NCBI RefSeq assembly: GCF_963259705.1 | Contig: NC_081861.1 | Span: 109,274,102-109,338,101, forward strand | Source of the DNA: Myotis daubentonii | Lineage: Eukaryota; Chordata; Mammalia; Chiroptera; Vespertilionidae | Direction of reading: 5' to 3' | Length of the DNA: 64,000 nt | Shown: positions 57,466 to 64,000 of the stretch, piece after piece | Layout: each line of letters begins with the position of its first letter | How positions within the stretch are numbered: the stretch's first letter is position 1 | Made by a program: the position numbers and the translations under genes | The notes under the pieces: generated by a model | Databases searched by the model: none | Told to the model about the DNA's origin: nothing | What the model saw: only the letters and a program-made list of their open reading frames with translations

Positions 57466-58224
57466 TGTTGTGCCCAGATTTCAAGGTTCCCAGGACCCCC
57501 AGGGAGCCCGTCAGTCCAATGCAAAAGCAAAGAGTCCTTCATTTCGAACTAGTTCGGCTCCCCGACCACACTCACTGATGCAACGGTAGCCCAGTGGCCG
57601 AGAGAGAGAGGCCTGATGGGATTGTGGGTTTTATAGTAAGGGCAGGGGAGGGGACTGTGGGCCCCGCGGATTGGCCAGGCGCGAGTTGGGTCTTGTTACA
57701 CAGGATGTGGTCATATTGATGGCGTGCACTTTCCTTGATTATCATTGGCTAGTCCAGAGAAATCCTGGGCGTGGCCAGCAGAGGCCTGGGCCTCCAGGAA
57801 GAAGCCCCCGCCAAGCACATGGCTCTGCCCAAAAATGGAGGACCCAGGGCAAGATGGAGGGCGCAGTCCTCACCCCCCCAAGGGCGAGCTGAGCTCGGGC
57901 TCCAGGGGCCAGTCTGGTTGCCGGCGGTCCAGCAGATCGACCAGTCCCAGCCCAGACAGGAAGTCCACGTCCTCCATCTCGTCCCCGGGGCGCTGGCGAT
58001 TGCCTCCTCCTCCATCTCCTCGGGCGAGGGCACACGCCCCTCCCCACCGCCACTGCTACCGCTGCTGCATGGGTCCGGTCCGGGGCAGCGGGCGGGTGGC
58101 CTGCGCCGGGCTCCCGCCGTGGGCTGGGGAGTCGGTGCCTGAGGCCGCTAGCAGTGTGGTCAGGCTGTGCCTCATGGGGCCCGGGGGCCGGCCCACGTAG
58201 GCGCCGCGATGACTTGCCCTTTCA
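57466..58224 (-). mobile_element. LTR unit fused to captured CREBZF sequence
   Basis: A 759-bp unit with minus-strand ends TG (58224) and CA (57466), flanked by the 5-bp repeat GAATC (57461-57465 and 58225-58229). Its left 408-416 bp look like a retroviral LTR on the minus strand: CCAAT boxes (AGCCAATGAT, GGCCAATCCG), a TATA box ACTATAAAACCC (about 57627-57638) and an R/U5 ending GGGCACAACA. The remaining 343 bp are derived from the host gene CREBZF. A G run with TG (TTGGGGGGGTGAGGAC, near 57873) lies at the junction and could be a polypurine tract next to an LTR start. Confidence 0.75.
57882..58224 (-). pseudogene. CREBZF: Captured 5' part of CREBZF (Zhangfei), interrupted
   Basis: On the minus strand an ATG at 58175 opens MRHSLTTLLAASG, which matches the start of CREBZF, an ATF/CREB-family bZIP protein that binds HCF-1 and represses transcription. 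Further on come [12 protein letters not shown] (shifted frame) and [13 protein letters not shown] with RQPDW, again in the order found in CREBZF. A TAG at codon 40 (58058-58056) and two frame changes break the reading; about 30 residues present in the human protein before SPEEM are missing. The bZIP domain is absent because the match ends at about 57882. 58176-58224 would be 5'UTR. No intron information is available, since this part of CREBZF is one exon. The GC content is far above that of the surrounding intron. Identity is from memory of the protein. Confidence 0.82.
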
Positions 58225-58239
58225 GAATCAACAACTCTT

Positions 58240-58467
58240 CTTTTAAAAAAATATATTTTATTGATTTTTTTTTTTTACAGAGAGGAAGGGAGAGGGATAG
58301 AGAGTTAGAAACATCCATGAGAGAGAAACATCAATCAGCTGCTTCCTTCACACTCCCTACTGGGGATGTGCCCGCAAACCAAGGTACATGCCCTTGACCG
58401 GAATCGAACCTGGGACCCTTGAGTTCGCAGGCTGATGCTCTATCCAGTGAGCCAAACTGGTAGGGCA
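58240..58467 (-). mobile_element. Ves SINE, young subfamily
   Basis: Perfect 16-bp duplication AGAATCAACAACTCTT (58224-58239 and 58468-58483). It was inserted directly beside the CREBZF-LTR unit and after it. Confidence 0.96.
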
Positions 58468-58483
58468 AGAATCAACAACTCTT

Positions 58484-59260
58484 AAATCCATCTTAGGTTG
58501 AGTTCCCAGGGCCCAGCTATCCCCCAAATAGGAAATATAGGCAGATGCAGAGAACGATAGCATATAGGGAATAATAGCAACAGCTGGATATGTTAGGAGC
58601 ATTTAAAGAGTAATTGAGTGATGAAGACTCAATGTGAAAATAGCTTTAAAGGTATTTAGGGAGTCCCTACACTTTCATGATTTATACCTCCAGGAGCCCC
58701 ATCAGGTTTTCCAAGTGAAGACATGAGAAAATCCCACTTATGATCTTATGATTCTGGAAGCAGGGTGGGGGGAGGAGGGGAGGAAAAGTAACCATATCAA
58801 AATATTCCCAGTGTGTTATCTTCTTCTTAAGAAATGCCTGCCCTCAAAGGAAATAATTTTATCCAGACTAATTGGTATTATCAGAGCCTTGCTGATCTAG
58901 GGAAATGGATATACTAAACTCCAAAATCCTGTAGCAACTGATGTGAAGGAAGGGAATTACACAGCCCCAACACCTCTAGCCTTCTGCATGTGAAAAGAGA
59001 ATCACACAACTCTAGGTTCCTCTAGCCTTCCTGTCTCACCTAAAAGGGAAAAAAGTTGAGTAGCACTTATGAAAGTTATAGCGTTAAGGACACAGGCTCT
59101 CTAAGAGACTAGGACTAATAATAAAATTATAGAGTGCTTATCCTCCCTACATATTTTACCATCTCCACAATATGACTCTGTATAATAATAGTGCATCAAA
59201 TGGAAAACAGGTTCTATTTAATATGGATTCTCTATGGAAAATGAAAAACAGTGGTGGGGA
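58484..59260. other. Intron DNA without recognised features
   Basis: A G-rich purine run lies near 58762-58785. No repeat family named. Confidence 0.4.
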
Positions 59261-59640
59261 AGTATATTACAACTATTAATACAACAGCTATAGCAAACAG
59301 GAAACACAGCCTATCTCTCAGCCAGATAAACATAAAACCTTACACTAAAGGCCTGTATACCGCAGTTACTTTTCCTCACTACATCATTATTGGCTGTAAA
59401 CAAAAAAATATTAAAAGTTACGGGAAAGGCAAAAAAAATCACACAGTCTGAAGAGATAAAGCAATCATTAAAACCAAAATTACAGTAGATATTTCAAATT
59501 ATTAGACCTAGAATTTAAGTTAACAATAATTAATATACTAATAGAATGAAAAAAAAAACTAGAAAATATACAAAAACAGATGGGAAATTTAAAGGTGGAA
59601 ATTCAAAGAATTAAAAGAAACTTTTGGCAATAAAAAAGTG
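59261..59640 (+). mobile_element. Old L1M 5' region, plus strand
   Basis: AAGAGATAAAGCAATCATTAAAACC, GAATTTAAGTTAACAATAATTAATATA and ACAGATGGGAAATTTAAAGG follow the order of the ancient L1M 5'UTR/ORF1 upstream region. Confidence 0.65.
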
Positions 59641-62314
59641 TCCAACAGCTTTCTCAAGATAGCATCATTGGATACTCACTGCCTAACAAAACCACATCAA
59701 AATTTATAACTAAAATATAGAATAACAATCATTCAAAACCTCCTGAAATCTAGATCTAGCTGAATGGAAGTCTTACAACTAGGGAACTAAAGAAGAAGCA
59801 TGTGGAGACTGATAGGAGGAAAGGAGACTTGGGACAGAATTTCGAACTGGCTGGTCCCACACCCATGTGTGGCAGTTTAAAATCAGGAGGGATATCTTAG
59901 CTGTGGAGACCTCCTGTGAAGAGCAAGGGGTCCATGCCCCACACCAGGCCCCCCCACCTCCAGCCCAGGTTTCCTGTGCCAGGATGTGAACTCCCCACAG
60001 CTTTGGTCTCTAAAAAACAGTGAGGATTGTGGCTGAGTGCCACAGAGACTGCAGGAGTCCCAGGCAGTTCATCTTACACAAAACCACTCTCTCTGGGCTC
60101 TGATGCTTGGGCAGCAGCTTGAAAGGAACCTGGGACATTTGGGGAGGAACTAACTTGCCTGGAATCAAGGAAAGAGCTGCAGGGGCAGCTATCTCCCAGA
60201 CAGAAGTGCTAGCAAAGGCCAATGTTCCTTTGCTGAGCCCTTCCTCTGACAGAGCCCATAGGCTGCCATATCTAAGTCTCCATCAACCTGGCTCACACTT
60301 TTCAACCCATCCTGGTGATGTCCTGAGATCCCACTCCTCCCTAATTGTAGGCTCATCCAAGCCATTTCCATACAACTGGTCTCTCTTGTCTCATGCTTGG
60401 GACTTTCCTAAAGTCTGAAAAAAAACAAAAAACAAAAACACAAACAAACAAAAAAGAAAACACAAAGTAGCAGTTGGTGTCAGCATGCTTCTTATATCCC
60501 AACAAGTTGTGCCAGGCCCGGCACTGGTGGCAGCACAACCAGGTTCAGAGCTTGGTCTCTCCTGGGTACTTCTAAGATCAATATAAGCAACAGCCAATTG
60601 CAGATTGCTTTGTAATTCATGCTGGGTGGCCCCAGTCAGGGAACAAGCATAGGCTGACTTTGCACCTCCCAGGAGGCCCCAGAGACAGTACACCCAGTGG
60701 TCAGCTTCAATCTGAGTTCATTTGCGAGATTATAAATGAACCAAGTCCACCAGTGATACACTCAAGGGGCAGACTCAGTGAGCACCAAAGCCCCACTGAA
60801 GCAAGTTCTGCACCACAGGATCGGCTCCTGCACAGTAGCTCTTCTGCTGTAGTCATACCCAATCCCTACAACCAATTGGCCTGTGTGTCAACCCCTCCCA
60901 GTAATCCAATTCAATCAAGGCTCAACTACAATAAGACAGCACACACACCTCACAATGCAGCACACACTGGAGTGCCCAGCTCAGGTGACTGAGGAGGCTG
61001 AACCACCAGTCCTATAGGACACCTACTACACAAGGTGACTGTACCAAGTCTAGGTGACATAGCAAATCTACATAACATGTAGAAACAAACACAGGGAAGT
61101 AGCCAAAATGCTGAGAAAAAGAAATATGTCACAAATGAGAGAAAAGGAGAAATCTCCAGAAAAAAGAACTCAATGGAATAGAAGCAAGAAAACTACCAGA
61201 TAAAAAGTTCAAAACAATAGTTATAATAATGCTCAAGGAACCTAAAAATAGCTTCAAGGAACTTAGTGAGAATGTCAAGGAACTCAGTGAGAATATCAAT
61301 AACATAAAAAGGGACCAGTCAGAAATGAAGCATACACTAATTGAAAAAATAATAATTTACAGGGACTCAATAATAGAATAGAGGACATCAAGAATTTGAA
61401 ATATGAGGAAATAAAAAACACCCAATCAGGAGAGAGAGAAAAAAATCCCAAAATATAACATACTGTAAGGAACCTCTGGGAAAACTTCATGTTCCAACAT
61501 GCGCATCATAGGGGTGCTGGGAGGAGAAGAGAGGGAGCATGAAATTGAAAACCTATTTGAAGAAATAATGACAGCAAACTTCTCTTACCTGGTAAAATAA
61601 ATAGATCTACAAGTCCAGGAAGTGCAGAGAATCCCAAACAAGATGAACCCAAAGAGGCCCACACCAAGACACATCATAATTAAAATGCCAAAGTTTAAAG
61701 ACAAAGAGAGAATCTTAAAAGTAGCAAGAAAAAAGCAGTTAGTTACCTATAAGAGAGCACCCATACAACTATCAGCTGATTTCTCAACATAAATTTTGCA
61801 GGCCAGAAGGGAATACCAGGAAATATATATTCCAAATGATAGAAGGCATGGACCTACAACCAAGATTACCCATCAAAGCTATCATTTAAAATTGAAGGAC
61901 AAATAAAGAACTTCAAAGACAAGAAAAAGCTAAAAGAATTCTCATGACCAAACCAATATTATATGCAATGTTAAAGGGTCTTCTTTAAGAAGAAGATTAA
62001 GAAGAAAAAAAAGATTTAAATATATTAATAATAAAATAATAACACGGCAATAAATACATATTTATCAACAATTGAAACTAAAAATAAAAATAAATGAACA
62101 AGGCATCTAATGAACAAAATAAATAAAGTAGAGCCACAGACAGGGAACAGACTGATGAATCTCAGAGGGAAGGGGGAGGAACGAGGACAGATTAATCAAA
62201 AACTTACATGCATACATGCATTATCCATGCACACACACAATTAATAGAATGGTGAAGGCCTATGGCAGGGTGAGATCTGGGTGGAAGGAGGCAATGGGGG
62301 AGGAAAGGAGGGAC
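59641..62314 (+). mobile_element. ORF2-less L1 (HAL1-like), plus strand
   Basis: 5'UTR from about 59641, ORF1 region at 61108-61975, a short GAA-rich link, then 3'UTR (AATCTCAGAGGGAAGGGGGAGG, GTGAAGGCCTATGGCAGGGTGAG) cut off at 62314 by a provirus. As in the copy at 50996, ORF1 passes straight into 3'UTR with no ORF2. Confidence 0.82.
61108..61975 (+). pseudogene. HAL1-like ORF1, inactivated
   Basis: Recognisable blocks are the start region MLRKRNMSQMREKE, a coiled-coil stretch (NSIIE-type heptads with KNLKYEEIKNTQSGE), an RRM region (MRIIGVLGGEERE), and the C-terminal domain (NKMNPKRPTPRHIIIKMPKFKDKERI, ADFST). Several stops occur (for example TAA after the YLVK block at about 61600 and TAA after the DFST block at about 61793). 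No part is open for more than about 70 codons. Confidence 0.82.
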
Positions 62315-63145
62315 TGCCGGGGTCCAACCCCAGCGGGTCCAGGGGTCCCCAAAGGTGTGGACGGAGTCGGCGAAGAAGGAAGGACACGGAGACAGCGTTC
62401 AGTTGATCAGCAGCCTAGCCAGGATCTCTAGCCAGGATCTCCAGAGAGGTTCTGCTTTGGATCTCCAGCGAGGTTCTGTAGCCATGTTCCCTCGCTAGGT
62501 TCTCCAGCCAGGTTCTGTCCAGGCTCTCCAGTCAGGTTCAGTGTCCAGGTTCCAGTCAGGTTCTCCTGCCAATCTCTGTAGTCAGGTTCAGTCCAGGATC
62601 CCTTGCCATGTTCTCCCGCTAGGCTCTGTCTCTAGGCTCCGAGGCCAGTCCCTCTCCAGGATCCTCCGGCATGCTCTCTCCAGCAAAGTTCTTCTGTCTC
62701 CAGGCTCCGTGTAGGTTCTGTCTTCTTGATTCTGTTCTAAGTTCTGAGTCTTTCTGTTTTCTGAATTCTGTCTCATGAGTTCTGTGTTCTAAGTTCTGAG
62801 TGTTTCTGTTTTGTTACAACTGTATTTATACCAGTTGATTCAATCCTATCAATCTCTATTACAAAGGTTAGGGCATTTCTTATCTCCATTCCAGGGAGAA
62901 AAGATTATGTAGTTTAAGCATGATTGTTCATAGTTAAAGGGATTAATTACCCGCCTGGCACTTAGTTGAGGGGTTTTATTCCCTCCCTAACTTCAGGGGA
63001 AAATCCCTACCTGGGGATTCAACCTTTCTCGGAGAGGTGACCTTGGTTAAAACACAGCGCCAAGAAGGTGAGCAAACATATTAAGAAAAAGTATGCCATA
63101 TATTCCAGGTCCCTTGAAACAGCAAGCATGGACCGGCTCCCGGCA
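62315..63145 (-). mobile_element. 3' LTR of an endogenous betaretrovirus-like provirus
   Basis: Minus-strand LTR, TGCCGGGAGCC at 63145 to ...CCCCGGCA at 62315, 831 bp. A TATA box (TATAAATACAG, about 62823-62833) lies at mid-length. The U5 side (62400-62800) is built of imperfect CTCCAGCCAGGTTCTGT-like repeats. A polypurine tract abuts the right edge. It is inserted in the HAL1-like element. Confidence 0.92.
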
Positions 63146-63172
63146 AATTCCCCCTTTTTTATTTTTTAAAAG
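63146..63172 (-). other. Polypurine tract of the provirus
   Basis: On the minus strand AAAAAAAGGGGGAATT directly precedes the TG of the 3' LTR, the usual place for plus-strand DNA priming. Confidence 0.88.
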
Positions 63173-63610
63173 CAGGCATTAAAAAGAAAAACCTGAAATG
63201 CTCTCTTGTATCCATTTTAAGAGTAGGATTGGCGCTTTCCGCTATTACCTGAGTCCTGATCTATCACCCCAGGGAGAGCTTGCCAATCCTGCACTTTCCC
63301 CGGGTGGAAAGGCTGCAGTGGGGTTAAGGATAAGGCTCCTTGGGCCTACCTTCTCCCATGCCTCTACATTTACCTTTCCGGCACCTTTCCTTCCTCAGAA
63401 AAGCATGGACGTATTTCTTGTATAAAATGTTCCATCTGACTGGGAGTAACCTTAATTCCTCTGCTAGCAAGCATATGTGTTAAAAGATCAATACGGAGTC
63501 TTTTTTCTTTAGACTCAGTATGGCACATCTTCTTAATCTAAAGATCAATACAGAGTCTTCTTTCTTTGGACTCAGTATGGCACATCTTCTCAATCTAAGT
63601 TCTGTACTAT
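63173..63610 (-). pseudogene. gag: Remnant of gag (matrix region)
   Basis: The minus strand between leader and polypurine tract gives a broken reading that resembles the N-terminal matrix part of betaretroviral Gag (short words GIKVTPSQ and VNVEAWEKV). The rest of gag and all of pro, pol and env are missing, so the internal region is about 700 bp in place of 6-8 kb. A 57-bp in-frame tandem duplication lies at 63483-63596. It is non-coding in practice. The matrix assignment is moderate, based on position and these short matches. Confidence 0.55.
63483..63596 (-). repeat. 57-bp tandem duplication in the gag start region
   Basis: Two copies (63483-63539 and 63540-63596) beginning AAAGATCAATAC(G/A)GAGTCTT, with about four differences. 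The length is a multiple of three. Confidence 0.93.
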
Positions 63611-63826
63611 CCACCTTCTTACCCTACTTATCCTCTATAGGGGGGTCTGTAGCACCCTGGTGGAGTCCTATCCGTCCCGAGTGTGGGGTTCTCAATGGGG
63701 GGGGGCTTACCTAAGGGAATCCTGTTCCAGGGGTTCCCAAAGGTGTGGACGGAGTCAGCGAAGACTATCCACCCTCTTCCTACGGTGGAGTCCGATCCGT
63801 CCCGAGTGCAGGGCACTTACCTAGGG
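63611..63826 (-). repeat. Duplicated leader with an LTR-end remnant
   Basis: Two related leader units: 63611-63730 and 63763-63835, each with GTCC(T/G)ATCCGTCCCGAGTG and CTTACCTA(A/G)GGG. Between them (63727-63762) lies GGGGTTCCCAAAGGTGTGGACGG, a piece of the LTR end. The structure suggests a duplicated LTR-leader junction with most of the extra LTR lost. Confidence 0.75.
63815..63822 (-). promoter_or_regulatory. Putative major splice donor of the provirus
   Basis: On the minus strand AG followed by GTAAGT, just downstream of the primer binding site, is the usual location for the retroviral leader donor. Confidence 0.6.
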
Positions 63827-63844
63827 GTCCCTGTTCGGGCGCCA
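63827..63844 (-). other. Primer binding site, tRNA-Lys3 type
   Basis: The minus strand reads TGGCGCCCGAACAGGGAC, the 18-nt complement to the 3' end of tRNA-Lys3, two bases after the 5' LTR end. It is intact and places the element among Lys-primed (betaretrovirus-like/class II) retroviruses. Confidence 0.93.
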
Positions 63845-63846
63845 TA

Positions 63847-64000
63847 TGCAGGGGTCCAACCCCAGCAGGTCCAGGGGTTCCCAAAGGCATAGACGGAGTC
63901 GGCGAAGAAGGAATGACACGGAGACAGCATTCAGTTGATCAGCAGCCTAGCCAGGATCTCCAGCCAAGTTCTGGTCTCGATCTCCAGAGAGGTTCTGCTT
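63847..64000 (-). mobile_element. 5' LTR of the provirus (partial, runs off the window)
   Basis: Starts (as read on plus) TGCAGGGGTCCAACCCC and aligns with 62315 onward. By eye about 7-8 percent of the first 115 aligned bases differ, plus a rearrangement near 63965, so the insertion is not recent. Confidence 0.93.

Larger units (their letters stand above)
55879..64000 (+). other. DACH2: Downstream DACH2 intron (partial)
   Basis: The next DACH2 exon would begin by completing the Arg codon and then encode a LDLPF-like stretch; I scanned for that and did not see it before 64000. The intron holds two LTR units, a SINE, a HAL1-like element and a provirus, nearly all LTRs lying antisense to DACH2. 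Confidence 0.7.

Noticed and set aside
57745..58200. A 151-codon plus-strand open frame
   Set aside because: It is the antisense shadow of the GC-rich CREBZF-LTR unit; the minus strand shows the meaningful reading.
60660..60992. A 110-codon plus-strand frame
   Set aside because: It lies in the HAL1-like 5'UTR upstream of ORF1, without similarity to a protein family.
55885..64000. A second DACH2 exon downstream
   Set aside because: No frame with the expected LDLPF start and acceptor was found, so the next exon lies beyond the window.

Overview
This window is vertebrate nuclear DNA, most likely the X chromosome of a vespertilionid bat. Two repeat families support the lineage. (1) Many copies of a tRNA-derived SINE of the Ves type, with a tRNA-like head, a GGTTCGATTCC B box and a tail ending in CAATAAAATATATTT. 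(2) Many non-autonomous HeliBat-type Helitrons, which start TCCTATATAATAAAAG and end in a GTGCAC hairpin followed by CGGGCCTCTAG. The only functional host coding sequence I can support is one 159-nt internal exon at 55720-55878 on the + strand. Its translation matches the linker region of DACH2 (Dachshund homolog 2), an X-linked transcription cofactor gene with very long introns in other mammals. The rest of the window is the two flanking introns, filled with nested transposons and stretches of single-copy DNA.

Layout. 1-7.96 kb: minus-strand L1 sequence interrupted by Helitrons, SINEs, a mariner MITE, an L1/HAL1 5'UTR block and an LTR-like element. 8-16.9 kb: two LTR-like elements, a 1.6-kb block of Helitrons (10376-11967), a young 5'-truncated L1 and single-copy DNA. 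17-25.5 kb: mostly single-copy DNA with scattered SINEs and one L1. 25.57-31.81 kb: a near full-length but inactivated L1 with 13-bp target duplications. 32-44.9 kb: a Tc1/mariner MITE, L1 3' ends, five Helitron units (including a 1.6-kb composite with a 47-bp minisatellite) and single-copy DNA. 45-54 kb: old LTRs and DNA transposons, a GATA microsatellite and an ORF2-less L1 (HAL1-like) on the minus strand. 54-57 kb: the DACH2 exon and its flanks. 57.4-64 kb: a solo LTR-like unit fused to a captured piece of the host gene CREBZF, a second HAL1-like element on the plus strand, and an internally deleted betaretrovirus-like provirus with a tRNA-Lys3-type primer binding site that runs off the right edge.

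The most unusual observations are: the CREBZF-LTR chimera bounded by TG...CA and a 5-bp direct repeat; two Helitron loci sharing the same internal fusion junction; and two independent ORF2-less L1 copies with the same ORF1-to-3'UTR junction and a GAA-rich seed that has expanded to (GAA)n in one copy. No CRISPR array, operon, standalone tRNA or rRNA gene, or complete protein-coding gene is present. Family names were assigned by reading the sequence against remembered consensus patterns; no database search was run, and boundaries without stated target duplications are approximate to about 10-30 bases.
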